Positions 54,936-63,320 of a DNA stretch of 64,000 nt are shown in pieces. A model generated the notes under the pieces. It had not been told where the DNA came from. It made no database searches and saw only the letters and a program-made list of their open reading frames with translations. The stretch spans positions 310,001 through 374,000 of the forward strand of contig NZ_PDBS01000008.1 of NCBI RefSeq assembly GCF_002572525.1. The letters run 5' to 3'. Each line of letters begins with the position of its first letter. Within the stretch, counting starts at the first letter, position 1. The position numbers and the translations under genes are program-made. Source of the stretch: Natrinema sp. CBA1119. Its GTDB lineage: Archaea; Halobacteriota; Halobacteria; Halobacteriales; Natrialbaceae.

Positions 54936-55199
54936 TCACTTCGTCAACGAAATGAGAACGAGCACCATCCCGCTCGAAACGATGGCCGCCTGCACGAGGG
55001 CGGCGGACGCGATCGTCGTCCCGAACACCTGGTAGATGAGCCCCTCGCAGATCGCGCCGGCGCCGATGAAGACGAACCCGCCGGAGACGTACAGCATCGG
55101 CGTCTGACCGCTGCGACGATAGCCGTGATACGCCAGATACGCGACGCCGAGACTCAGCACGAACGTGAACAGTTTGGCGATCACGAACGACGCTTCCAT
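54936..55199 (-). CDS. DUF7521-like small membrane protein (87 aa)
   Basis: Three transmembrane helices: MEASFVIAKLFTFVLSLGVA, YVSGGFVFIGAGAICEGLIY and AAIVSSGMVLVLISLTK. Its ATG overlaps the last base of the TGA of the HTH regulator (TGATG), so translation is coupled. The pairing of this family with an HTH protein is common in haloarchaea. Role unknown; perhaps a membrane sensor for the regulator. Confidence 0.75.
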   Translation of the reverse strand: MEASFVIAKLFTFVLSLGVAYLAYHGYRRSGQTPMLYVSGGFVFIGAGAICEGLIYQVFGTTIASAALVQAAIVSSGMVLVLISLTK

Positions 55200-55639
55200 C
55201 AGTCGTCACCCCGGAGATCGCTCCAGAGGGACGTGAAGTTGTCAGCGAGCTCGTCGCGCGTTTCCAGCGTCAGCGAGAGTTGGCCATCGGTGATATCGAC
55301 GTGGAGTTCCTCGAGCGACGTTTGGAACTCGCTTCGATGCGAGCCGTCCGTATCGACGGTGTTCCGCTCCTCGATGAGGTCGTGGTCCTGCAGCGTCGAC
55401 ACTCGCCGATAGATCGTCGTGAGCGAGGCGTTGCACTCCTCGCTGAGCGTTTTCGCGGTCTTCGGCCCGTGATCCGCGGCGAGGAGTATCTTCCGTGCGT
55501 ACTCGTCCGCGAGGATCTGGAAGATTTCCGCCGAATCCGAGGAGCCTCCGTGTTGCACACGATAGACCCCGTCGTTCAGTGCCAAATAGGCCACGATTCC
55601 CCGACTCAGCAAATCGTCGTCACTGTCTTGTACCCACAC
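55199..55639 (-). CDS. Winged-helix regulator of the HTH/DUF7521 pair (146 aa)
   Basis: The HTH covers about 40-100: QILADEYARKILLAADHGPK, TLSEECNASLTTIYRRVSTL and a wing with VDTDGSHRSEF. It lies upstream of DUF7521 and near the Sco-CcdA operon, and could be the regulator that reads the nearby palindromes. A GATT-N-CAGCAAATC half-site lies inside its own 5' coding end (55596-55616). Confidence 0.82.
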   Translation of the reverse strand: MWVQDSDDDLLSRGIVAYLALNDGVYRVQHGGSSDSAEIFQILADEYARKILLAADHGPKTAKTLSEECNASLTTIYRRVSTLQDHDLIEERNTVDTDGSHRSEFQTSLEELHVDITDGQLSLTLETRDELADNFTSLWSDLRGDD

Positions 55640-55750
55640 TCGGGTGGTACTCGTGACTACGGACGTTCGTCGTCCGTTTCGTCTCCCAACGGTAACCAGA
55701 CGGCATCGAACCGGAACGCCTCGAGCGCACGGACCACGTCGACGAACGCA

Positions 55751-56245
55751 TCACGGTGTGCAGGCCGGACACGACCGCCTATGGCGAGCGTAGATCAGTC
55801 CCGCCAGAATCGCCACGGAGAGCGCACCGAGGGCCGGTCGTAACGGATCGAAGTACGTCATAAGCGCGGACGAACTGAACAGGGCGAGCAGGGCGACGTT
55901 ACAGATCGGACAACCGACCGCCAGGAACCCGCCGACGAGACCGCCGAGCGCCCAGCGATCCTCGCTACTCGCACCGCCGGCCTCGCTCTCGTCGTCACCC
56001 TCGAGGTCGGGATCGACCACTTCGGTCGCCAGTCGCTGTGCCGCGTAGACGCCCGCCAGCAGCGCGGTCAACAGCAGAAACAGGTAGTCGACGGGCGTCC
56101 GCGGGACCATCCGAACGTACAGCGGGTTCGGAATGAGACCGGTGACGAGGCCGAACAGCAGGACCACGCCGATTCCGGCGGCCGTTCCCCACAGCATCGC
56201 TCGCCGATCCGATCGGATCGATCGGACGAAGTCGTGTGCCGTCAT
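55751..56245 (-). CDS. Membrane protein with GCPIC motif (164 aa)
   Basis: Four hydrophobic helices from the ATG at 56245 (MTAHDFVRSIRSDRRAMLWG). The third is preceded by FLAVGCPICNVALLALFSSS, in which C-P-I-C sits at a membrane face; the C-terminus has HRRSCPACTP, another C-P-A-C. Paired CxxC sites suggest thiol-disulfide or metal chemistry in the membrane. Its start overlaps the stop of the preceding gene (ATGA). No family name recognised; context points to the copper/thiol pathway. Confidence 0.78.
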   Translation of the reverse strand: MTAHDFVRSIRSDRRAMLWGTAAGIGVVLLFGLVTGLIPNPLYVRMVPRTPVDYLFLLLTALLAGVYAAQRLATEVVDPDLEGDDESEAGGASSEDRWALGGLVGGFLAVGCPICNVALLALFSSSALMTYFDPLRPALGALSVAILAGLIYARHRRSCPACTP

Positions 56246-56790
56246 TTCGTCGCCTCCGTCGTGATCACACAGTGTTCCGGATGGCCCGCACGTCCGAGGA
56301 AGAACACCAATAGGGCGAGCCCGCTGACGCGAAGCAACGCGCCGTCGTACGGGAGCACTGCCATCCCACCGGCGAACCCGAGAAAGCCGAGGAGGCCGGC
56401 ACCACAGCTCGCACAGCCCGACGCGAGGAGCCCCGGGACGATGCCGGAGAGATCGGTGAGACTCGAGAGACCAACGATCCGCAGTTGCGCAACGGCGTTG
56501 ACGACCGCGACACCTGAAAGCAGGGCGTAGAGGACGATGACCGCGAGCCCCGACCAGCCGTCGGTCCGGTAAACTGTCTCCGTGAGCGAGACGAGGACGT
56601 ACTCGAACCAGTGGAATCCGTCGCCGAGCATCTGGAGCGAGAATCCCGGCATCGTACTCAGGATCAGGAGAACGTAGGTGGCGACCGTCACGAGTACCAG
56701 TCCGATCGTCCCTCGCCACGTCTCGAACGGGTACGAGACCGCTGCAGCGAGGTTCGTCAGGTACCCGCTGATCGAATCGCGCGTGAACAT
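56242..56790 (-). CDS. Membrane protein with GCASC motif (182 aa)
   Basis: About five transmembrane helices. The motif PGLLASGCASCGAGLLGFLG, C-A-S-C, matches in position the GCPIC motif of the following gene, so the two proteins are probably distant homologues acting as a pair. Ends HPEHCVITTEATK. Start at 56790 (MFTRDSISGYLTNLAAAVSY). It lies divergent from the deacetylase-like gene, with a palindrome at 56832 between them, so one operator could serve both directions. Confidence 0.78.
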   Translation of the reverse strand: MFTRDSISGYLTNLAAAVSYPFETWRGTIGLVLVTVATYVLLILSTMPGFSLQMLGDGFHWFEYVLVSLTETVYRTDGWSGLAVIVLYALLSGVAVVNAVAQLRIVGLSSLTDLSGIVPGLLASGCASCGAGLLGFLGFAGGMAVLPYDGALLRVSGLALLVFFLGRAGHPEHCVITTEATK

Positions 56791-56831
56791 CTAGCTGCAC
56801 CGATGCAGGGATGACTGAAATCACCGACTCC

Positions 56832-56852
56832 GATTTGCTGGGTCAGCAAATC
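56832..56852. promoter_or_regulatory. Operator-like palindrome, copy 2
   Basis: GATTTGCTG-GGT-CAGCAAATC, a perfect 9-3-9 repeat, ends 56 bp before the ATG at 56909. Downstream it is followed by AACGGTTCCGTTTAC, nearly the same as after copy 3 (GGCGGATCCGTTTAG), which should hold the BRE/TATA part. It also lies 42 bp before the divergent gene at 56790. Confidence 0.7.
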
Positions 56853-56908
56853 AACGGTTCCGTTTACGCCATCGGAGAGAGAACGTAACGACGAGTAACC
56901 TATCTACA

Positions 56909-58789
56909 ATGAGTCATGAACGCGACGCAAACGAGGGGCCGTCTCGACGGCGAATGCTCGCCGCACTCGGTGCCGCATCGACGACGGTCGCTGGCTGTAT
57001 GGACATTCTATCGGACGACGACGGCAACGGAGTCGGCAGGGGCGAAATGTCGTCCGGCCCCACGCACTGGCCCGCTATCGAGACGGGGCAGGTAGTCTCT
57101 GACTTCGAGGATCTCGACGAGTGGTCCTCCCGAACTGGCAAACTCTCGGCCGCTTCCGACGAGGCGCGACTCGGATCCCAAGCGGCGGTCGTCGAAAGCG
57201 ACGAGGCGACGGCCGGCATGGAGGTTCGGTTCGACGACGGAATCGACTTCGAGGACTGGGACACCTCGCTGGCGGTCAAACCGGAATCCGCCGATCGGAT
57301 CATCGTCGAGTTCCTCGCACCGACGCGGAGCGAACGCCTCACCAGTATTCGAATCGTTCCGGACGGGTACGACGGCTGGTTCCGAATGGACTGTGGCTAC
57401 CAGCAGAAGCCGGGGGAAGACCCGGACCTGTCGAACGTCACCGGCCTCAATATCATCGCGGACGGGCCGGACGGCGGACCGACCAAATTGCTGGTCGACG
57501 ACCTTCGCCGAACCGAATCGGCCGCCAACGGTGCCGCAATCCTCGCGTTCTACGGCGGCCACGGTTCGCATTACGACATCGCGGCCGAGATTCTCGAGGA
57601 GCGCGACTGGACCGCGGCGGTTCCGGTCAGCCCCGAGCAAATCGGAGCTGCCGGTCGGATGGGGCGCACCGAATTACGCGACCTCCGAGACCGCGGCTGG
57701 GACGTCTGTTCGCTCCCACAGGTGTCGACGCCCCTGCCGGAACAGTCCGAGGACCAGCAGCGACAGGTCCTCGAAGCTGCTCGAGACGCGCTCGCAGACG
57801 AGGGCTTCGAGGACGGATCGCGTCACCTGTTCGTTCCCGAGGACCGAATGGATGCAACGACCTACGACCTCGCGAGAGAGATTCACGAGTCAACGTTCCT
57901 GTACAACGCCGGAACGACGAGCGTGCCGCCGACCGAGATGCACATGATTCCGTTCATCTGGGGTCCCGCACTTCACACCGGTGTTCGCCGCCACACCAAC
58001 CTTTCCGATCAGTACAACCATCTCACCGTGGTGCGCGTTCCGCGGATCGTCGACGAAGAAGACATCGGTGTCAACGAAAATCGGATGTCACTCGACGACT
58101 TCGGACTGCTCCTCGATCACATCGAGCACCGCGGCCTCGACGTCATCACTCCCTCGGATCTGGTCGACGAGACGTTCGAGCGCGCCAACGGCACCGACGA
58201 AACCGAGAACAGAGAGCGACCGAGCGGAACGATTCTCGAGGCGGGCCAGTCCCACACGTTTGAGGGATCCGGCTCTGGCGACACCGCCACGTTCGACCTC
58301 GACGAGGGGATCCTCGTGGCGAACGTCTCCCACGACGGCGGGGAGATTGCTGTCGACGTGACGAAACCCGACGGTACCGGACGCAACGAGAATCTGCTGA
58401 CCACGTCCGGGAATGCCACCGGCGAATCGATCATGGCCGTCGACGACGACGCCTACAGACTCGAGGTCGACGCCGACAGCGCATGGTCGATCGACCTCTC
58501 ACAGCCGACGGTCGACAGCGATGAACTCGAGGACCTTCCGCTCGAGGCGACCGGGACGGGATCGGCGTTCGTCGGGCCGCTGTGGACCGAGGGCGGCATC
58601 AGGGTCGTCGCGACACACGATGGTGACGGCACGTTCATCGTCGACGGCTACGATGCGGACGGCAGTCGGGAGATACTCGTCCACCGGACCGGCGAGTTCG
58701 ATAACTCGCGGTCGTACAAGGCGGGCGGCCCCGTCTGGCTCAACGTCGAGGCCGACGGCGACTGGACGCTCGAGGTCGTGGACTCGTAG
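56909..58789 (+). CDS. Exported lipoprotein with degenerate polysaccharide-deacetylase domain (626 aa)
   Basis: N-terminal Tat-type signal and lipobox: SRRRMLAALGAASTTVAGC. Residues 45-200 form a beta-rich domain (EDLDEWSSRTGKLSAASDEA). Residues 205-430 resemble the NodB (polysaccharide deacetylase) barrel: AAILAFYGGHGSHYDIAAEI in place of the usual T-F-D-D-G, and later VITPSDLVDETFE. The two catalytic Asp of the family are absent at this place (FYGGHGS), so deacetylase activity is doubtful. The C-terminal 190 residues are another beta-sandwich. A surface sugar-binding role is a guess. It shares a promoter pattern with the DsbA-like gene that follows. Confidence 0.75.
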   Translation: MSHERDANEGPSRRRMLAALGAASTTVAGCMDILSDDDGNGVGRGEMSSGPTHWPAIETGQVVSDFEDLDEWSSRTGKLSAASDEARLGSQAAVVESDEATAGMEVRFDDGIDFEDWDTSLAVKPESADRIIVEFLAPTRSERLTSIRIVPDGYDGWFRMDCGYQQKPGEDPDLSNVTGLNIIADGPDGGPTKLLVDDLRRTESAANGAAILAFYGGHGSHYDIAAEILEERDWTAAVPVSPEQIGAAGRMGRTELRDLRDRGWDVCSLPQVSTPLPEQSEDQQRQVLEAARDALADEGFEDGSRHLFVPEDRMDATTYDLAREIHESTFLYNAGTTSVPPTEMHMIPFIWGPALHTGVRRHTNLSDQYNHLTVVRVPRIVDEEDIGVNENRMSLDDFGLLLDHIEHRGLDVITPSDLVDETFERANGTDETENRERPSGTILEAGQSHTFEGSGSGDTATFDLDEGILVANVSHDGGEIAVDVTKPDGTGRNENLLTTSGNATGESIMAVDDDAYRLEVDADSAWSIDLSQPTVDSDELEDLPLEATGTGSAFVGPLWTEGGIRVVATHDGDGTFIVDGYDADGSREILVHRTGEFDNSRSYKAGGPVWLNVEADGDWTLEVVDS

Positions 58790-58920
58790 TACTGGATTCG
58801 ATCGCTCGAAACACTCGTTGCGCTCGACACCGTTTCCGCTGTTCGATCACTGCTCATCGTCGGACCGTCGGGAGTGACCGAATGGGCGAATCGGAACGGG
58901 ACGGACGAGCTCTCGATCCA

Positions 58921-58941
58921 ATTTTGCTGACCCAGCAAATC
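58921..58941. promoter_or_regulatory. Operator-like palindrome, copy 3
   Basis: ATTTTGCTG-ACC-CAGCAAATC: two mismatches in the first two bases of the left arm, core TTTGCTG-N3-CAGCAAA intact. It ends 48 bp before the ATG at 58990, and GTTTAGG at 58951 is the TATA-like part. This spacing supports 58990, not 58973, as the start of the DsbA-like gene. Confidence 0.65.
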
Positions 58942-58989
58942 GGCGGATCCGTTTAGGGCGGGTAGCGTAAACGTGAGCGCGAACAATCG

Positions 58990-59716
58990 ATGTCGCTCGA
59001 TCAGCCGTCTCGTCGCGCTCTCGTTACAGGTCTCGTTGGAACTCTCGGCGTCGGCGGCGCTTACTTATCTCACGCGATCCGACGACACCGCTCACGACCT
59101 CTCCCCGTCGTTTCACTCGAGCGACGAGACGTCCCCACTCGGCGTCGAATTGCGGGGAAAGCCGATTATGGGTGCGTCCGATGCATCGCTCGATATCTAC
59201 TACTGGACGGACTTCCAGTGTCCGTTCTGCGAACAGTTCGAACGGGAGACGCTCCCCGACCTCGTTCGAGAGTACGTCGAACAGGGGACGGTTCGAATCA
59301 TATTCATCTCACTGCCGTACTTCGGTGCGGACTCGATGACGGCCGCGATCGCCGGCAAGTGCGTGTGGGACCAAGTTCGTGACGCCGACCCATCGACGTA
59401 CTGGGACTGGCACGCGGCGATCTTCGAGGAACAGGGCGAGAAGAACTCCGGCTGGGCTACAGCCGAGAACCTCCTCGAGTACACGCGCTCGGTCGACGGC
59501 GTCGACGCCGACTCGCTCGAGTCGTGTCTCGACGATCGATGGTCGGCGCTCGAAGACGAGATCGACGCGGATAACGAGCAAGCACGTTCGTTTGGCGTTC
59601 GGGGGACGCCGACGTTCGCTGTCTTCGATCCGGACTCCGAATCCGTCGGGACGCTCGTCGGCGCACAGCCCATCGAGCGCTTCGATGAGGCGATCGAACG
59701 AATCGAAGACGCGTGA
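58990..59716 (+). pseudogene. DsbA-type exported thioredoxin, frameshift after the signal peptide
   Basis: ATG at 58990 gives a typical Tat signal (SRRALVTGLVGTLGVGGAYL); the mature domain is in the next frame (SLDIYYWTDFQCPFCEQFER with C-P-F-C, and FGVRGTPTFAVFDPDS with the cis-Pro). The frames meet between about 59060 and 59085, where removing one base restores a protein of about 242 residues. A GTG at 58973 in the second frame would give a weaker signal lacking twin Arg. DsbA-like proteins form disulfides in exported proteins. Real lesion or sequencing error. Confidence 0.75.
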
Positions 59717-59799
59717 GATCAGTCGCGATCGAGACGAGCGTCCGACGACCGATCGGTCGACATGATCGGCGACCGCCTCGCGCGATCGTGCGGCCGCCG

Positions 59800-61482
59800 T
59801 CACTCGTATTCGAACACGCGTGCCATCCCTCGCTCGAGGTGATAGACGTTGTGACAGTGGAACAGCCAGTCGCCGGGGTTGTCCGCCAGGAAGTCGAACG
59901 TCACCTGATCGCCGCGGGGCGCGACGAGGACGGTGTCCTTGACCGCGTCGCCGACCTGAAAGAAGTGGCCGTGGAGGTGCATCGGGTGGATCGCCGGGCT
60001 GCGGTTCACCATCTGCACGCGGACGTGGTCGCCCTCGCTGATCTCGAACGGGTCGGCGTCGGGATACGTCTCGCCGTCGATGGTCCACGCGTCGGCGTCG
60101 GCGCTGCCCATCATCCCGCCCGACAGCGTGAGGTCGAACGTTCGATCCGGCTCCCCGTCGAGATCCAGCGGCTCGAGCGCCTCGAGATCCTCGTACTCGA
60201 GTTCGTCGCCGTCGAACTGCGGCCGGTCGACAGAGCCGTCGGCGGCGGCGTCTGCGTACCGCAGTCTCGCCTCCGCGGGGTCCTCTTCGCCGACGACGGG
60301 TTCGGCGACGACGGCCCACTCGCCGGGGGCGTCGGCCTCGAGGATCGCGTCGTAGCGCTCGCCCATGCTCATCACGAACGAATCCACCTCGACGGGTTCG
60401 ACCGGTCGCCCGTCGGCGTGCGTGACGGTCAGCGAGTGGCCGCCGACCCCGACGCGATAGGTCGTGGCGCTGCTGGGGTTGATGAACCGCAGCCGAACGC
60501 GCTCGCCCTCTTCGACTTCGAATACGGCCGGATCCGAGGGGAGGCGGCCGTTGACAAGCAGTCCCTCGTACGGGGGTCGCTGACCCATCATCTGACTGCC
60601 CGGTCCCATGCCGTCGCCGGGCCCGGGACCGTCGCCAGGTCCGCCGTCACTGCCGGGACTCATGCCGTCGTCAGGACCCATTCCGTTACCCGGTCCCATT
60701 CCGTTGCCGTCTCTACCCGGTCCCATTCCATCGTTCGGTCCGCGACCGTCACCGCGTCCGTCGCTATCGGGCCCCATCCCGTCGCCGTCTCCGCCTGGCC
60801 CGCCATCGGGCCCCATCCCGTCGCCATCTCCGCCTGGCCCGCCATCGGGGCCCATGCCACCGCCGCCCGGCGGGGCTTCGATCGAGTCGAGCGCCGGCTC
60901 CTCCCCGAGGTAGTCGTCGAGCTGCAACGTGTACTCGCGGTCGTACTCGACGTGGGTCGACTCCTCTTCGACGATCAGCGGTCCGTAGAGTCCCCTGTCG
61001 AGTTGTAACCCGACGTGGCTGTGGTAAACGTACGTGCCCGCCGGCGACGCCTCGTACTCGTACTCGAACGTCTCGCCGGACGAGACGGGCGCTTGCGTGA
61101 CGTCCGGAACGCCGTCCATCGGGTTCGGTACGGGAACGCCGTGCCAGTGGATCGTCGTCCCCTCGGACAACCCGTTCTCGAGCGAGATGCGGAGCGTCTC
61201 TCCTTCGCCGACCCGGAGCTCCGGTCCGGGGAACTGCTCCTCGTACAGCCACGTCTCGACGCTCTCGTCCGCTCCGACGTCGACTTCCCCGCTCGAGGCG
61301 ACCAGCGTTTCTTCGAGTCCGCCGTCGTCTCCGGTCCCGCCGTCCTCGTCCCCCTGTGCGGTCCGCTCGAGTGCGGCCGCTCCGATTCCGATCCCGTTCG
61401 GTAGTCCCGCGATTCCGAACAGCGTCGCACCGCCGATGCGTAGCGCCTGCCGTCGTGGGACGGTTCGATCAGTATCGTCCAT
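59800..61482 (-). CDS. Multicopper oxidase with Gly/Asp/Met-rich insertion (560 aa)
   Basis: Tat signal RTVPRRQALRIGGATLFGIA, start at 61482. Copper motifs: IHWHG (111-115), HSH (154-156), HPMHLHGHF (499-507), and HCHNVYHLERGM (542-553), which supplies the T1 Cys/His and an axial Met. Residues 205-300 are a low-complexity insert built from units like DGMGPDGGPGG, with several Met (GMGP, SQMMGQ), recalling Met-rich copper-binding inserts of CueO-like enzymes. Likely cuprous oxidase or laccase on the cell surface, in keeping with the Sco and TlpA genes. Confidence 0.93.
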   Translation of the reverse strand: MDDTDRTVPRRQALRIGGATLFGIAGLPNGIGIGAAALERTAQGDEDGGTGDDGGLEETLVASSGEVDVGADESVETWLYEEQFPGPELRVGEGETLRISLENGLSEGTTIHWHGVPVPNPMDGVPDVTQAPVSSGETFEYEYEASPAGTYVYHSHVGLQLDRGLYGPLIVEEESTHVEYDREYTLQLDDYLGEEPALDSIEAPPGGGGMGPDGGPGGDGDGMGPDGGPGGDGDGMGPDSDGRGDGRGPNDGMGPGRDGNGMGPGNGMGPDDGMSPGSDGGPGDGPGPGDGMGPGSQMMGQRPPYEGLLVNGRLPSDPAVFEVEEGERVRLRFINPSSATTYRVGVGGHSLTVTHADGRPVEPVEVDSFVMSMGERYDAILEADAPGEWAVVAEPVVGEEDPAEARLRYADAAADGSVDRPQFDGDELEYEDLEALEPLDLDGEPDRTFDLTLSGGMMGSADADAWTIDGETYPDADPFEISEGDHVRVQMVNRSPAIHPMHLHGHFFQVGDAVKDTVLVAPRGDQVTFDFLADNPGDWLFHCHNVYHLERGMARVFEYE

Positions 61483-61605
61483 CACAGAACCGCCCACAAC
61501 TGCCGGGAAAAAGGAAGGGCATGCCAGCGCGCGCTCTTCTCGATTCGCGTCCGAGAAACGTGACCTCGGGGCTGGAAACCGCGTTCGAACGAGTCGCCGG
61601 CGTTC

Positions 61606-62166
61606 TCACTCGAGCACCGCGATCAGCAGGAAGGTCTCCGGTCGGACGGCCTCGTGTTCGATGGCGAACCCGACCTCGCGGAGGGCGTCCGCCGCCTCGT
61701 CGGCGCTGTAGCGCTCGTCGACCGGCGGCCCGTTCTCGCCGGTTCCGGTGGCCGCCCAGTCGACGACGACGAGCCGACCGGCGGGCGCGAGGACCCGCCG
61801 AATCTCGGCCAGCGACTCCGCGCTCGCGAACTCGTGGTAGGTCATCGTCGAGAACGCAGCGTCGACGCCGCCGTCGTCGAACGGCAGGTCGCTTACGTCG
61901 CTGGTCACGAGATCGACGTTCTCCGGGATACCCTTCTCTCGGTAGTAATCCTGCATCTCCTCCTGGACGTCGACTGCGTAGACCTCGCCGGCGTACGGGG
62001 CGACGTCGTCGGTGAAGAAGCCGGTCCCGCTGCCGAGGTCGGCGACGGTGTCGTCCGGTGAGAGCGAAAGCGCCCACAGTAGTTCCTCGGCCGAGAGGAA
62101 GCGATATCGCTTCCCGGCCTCCTCTAACTTGTCAGCCCGCGACGCGTCGAAGGTGTGGTATCCCAT
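61606..62166 (-). CDS. Class I SAM-dependent methyltransferase (186 aa)
   Basis: Motif I is TVADLGSGTGFFTDDVAPYA; motif II region EVYAVDVQEEMQDYY; post-motif DLPFDDGGVDAAFSTM. It resembles UbiE/COQ5-like enzymes. The start MGYHTFDASRADKLEEAGKR recalls methyltransferases found with thiol/metal detoxification genes in haloarchaea. Its stop is 107 bp from the multicopper oxidase, and a DUF302 gene starts upstream on the same strand with a 2-bp gap, so these two are co-transcribed. Confidence 0.9.
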   Translation of the reverse strand: MGYHTFDASRADKLEEAGKRYRFLSAEELLWALSLSPDDTVADLGSGTGFFTDDVAPYAGEVYAVDVQEEMQDYYREKGIPENVDLVTSDVSDLPFDDGGVDAAFSTMTYHEFASAESLAEIRRVLAPAGRLVVVDWAATGTGENGPPVDERYSADEAADALREVGFAIEHEAVRPETFLLIAVLE

Positions 62167-62168
62167 GG

Positions 62169-62609
62169 TTACAGATTCTCGAACGCAGTATCGACCAGTT
62201 CGCCCGTCTCCGCCACGATGTCTGCCATCTCGTCGTCGTCCGGTGCCATTCCGACAAGTCGCGCGATCCGCATGATCGAAACGTGGTAGATGCGCTGTCG
62301 ACCGGGTTCTTCCTCCCAGACGACGACGTTACATGGGAACAGCGCGCCGAGTTTACCGTCGGTCGCCTCGAGTGCCCGGTCGGCCACCGTCGGGTTACAC
62401 GCGCCGAGCACGTAGTAGGGGTCGCGGTCGGCATTGACCTTTTCGTTGAGCAGTTCCGACGGGGAGAACTCGACGGGAATGCCGAACCCCGCGTCGGTGA
62501 ACACCTCACGAACGTGTTCGATGGCGTCCTCGTGGTCCATCTCGAGCGTCGTCTGTTTCCCACCGATGTCGTCCGGATCGATCCGGGTGGGGTCGATTGG
62601 CAGCGTCAT
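62169..62609 (-). CDS. DUF302-family protein (146 aa)
   Basis: Start at 62609 (MTLPIDPTRIDPDDIGGKQT). The DUF302 fold is shown by HEDAIEHVREVFTDAGFGIP, PYYVLGACNPTVADRALEAT and ALFPCNVVVWEE. One Cys lies in each of the last two. These proteins appear in sulfur oxidation and redox clusters; a small-molecule-binding role is likely. Operon with the methyltransferase. Confidence 0.9.
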   Translation of the reverse strand: MTLPIDPTRIDPDDIGGKQTTLEMDHEDAIEHVREVFTDAGFGIPVEFSPSELLNEKVNADRDPYYVLGACNPTVADRALEATDGKLGALFPCNVVVWEEEPGRQRIYHVSIMRIARLVGMAPDDDEMADIVAETGELVDTAFENL

Positions 62610-62876
62610 TCGTGGAGAGTATTGGGCCCACCACAAAAATCAGTTCTGGATTTTACCGTCGACCGCTACGAGATCGCCACCGACTCGTGGAAGTACATCA
62701 CCGAACGCTGCGCCAGCGAAGACCGGGAAACGAATCGCGTGCAAGAGCCTCCTGCATTGTTCGACACGAGAATGGGAACGTCGCGGGTGGGATCGACGAG
62801 CGGTCAGTTCGAGACCGCAATCGCTGACTCGGAAAATCGGCCGAACGCATATTACCTTCTGCCTGCAAGTTCACGT

Positions 62877-63143
62877 ATGGGTTCGGACGTCTCCAGTCAA
62901 TCGCTGCTCGGGCTGGCAGGGCTCGCGAGTCTCTGTTGTGTCGGACCGGGGACCGCCGCCATCGCCGGCGGAACGTCAGTCGGGATGATCGTTGGGATCG
63001 CACAGGGTGTGGTGATCTTCGCAGTGCTCGGTATCATCGGGCTCCTGATCCGACTTCACTCGAGTTGCTCGTGTTCGGCCCGTAACGCTGACCGGGAGAC
63101 GCAGCGATCCGCGGGCGTGAAGCGAAACGCGGACCTCGAGTGA
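62877..63143 (+). CDS. Small Cys-rich membrane protein (88 aa)
   Basis: From the ATG at 62877 (MGSDVSSQSLLGLAGLASLC). Two helices, the first with SLCCVGPGTAAIAGG, the second ending RLHSSCSCSARNAD. Vicinal Cys in a helix next to G-P recall mercury or copper transport proteins, but no family is assigned. It lies divergent from the DUF302 gene. Confidence 0.6.
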   Translation: MGSDVSSQSLLGLAGLASLCCVGPGTAAIAGGTSVGMIVGIAQGVVIFAVLGIIGLLIRLHSSCSCSARNADRETQRSAGVKRNADLE

Positions 63144-63259
63144 TCCGTCGACCTGAGTGATGAACGCTTCCACACAGATCATGACGCTGCGGACCGTACC
63201 GAACTCGTCGAGCAGAGACTCGTGACGACAGATACTGCACCGAAGCAATAGCCGTAGTT

Positions 63260-63295
63260 GATTGTATAGTATTGGGAATTTCCAGAAATACTTTT
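63260..63295 (+). promoter_or_regulatory. Promoter with AGTATT/AATACT inverted repeat before the flavoprotein gene
   Basis: GTATAGTATTGGGAATTTCCAG followed by AAATACTTTTTGCG holds AGTATT and AATACT arms around a 13-base centre that itself contains GGAATTTCC (a perfect 9-base palindrome with central A/T). It ends about 30 bp before the ATG at 63321 and probably covers the TATA element. Confidence 0.45.
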
Positions 63296-63320
63296 TGCGC
63301 TGCCGTCCTACCTCTCACGT

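Noticed and set aside
55596-55616. Fourth copy of the TTTGCTG-N3-CAGCAAA operator
   Set aside because: Only the right arm matches and it lies inside a coding region, where the codons explain the sequence; not counted as an operator.
60608-60913. Direct-repeat pattern reminiscent of a CRISPR array
   Set aside because: The repeats are in-frame codons of the Gly/Asp/Met insert, without unique spacers of constant length and without cas genes.
59713-61008. 431-codon plus-strand frame opposite the multicopper oxidase
   Set aside because: Composed of Val/Arg/His repeats that mirror the Gly/Asp/Met insert on the coding strand; not a real protein.
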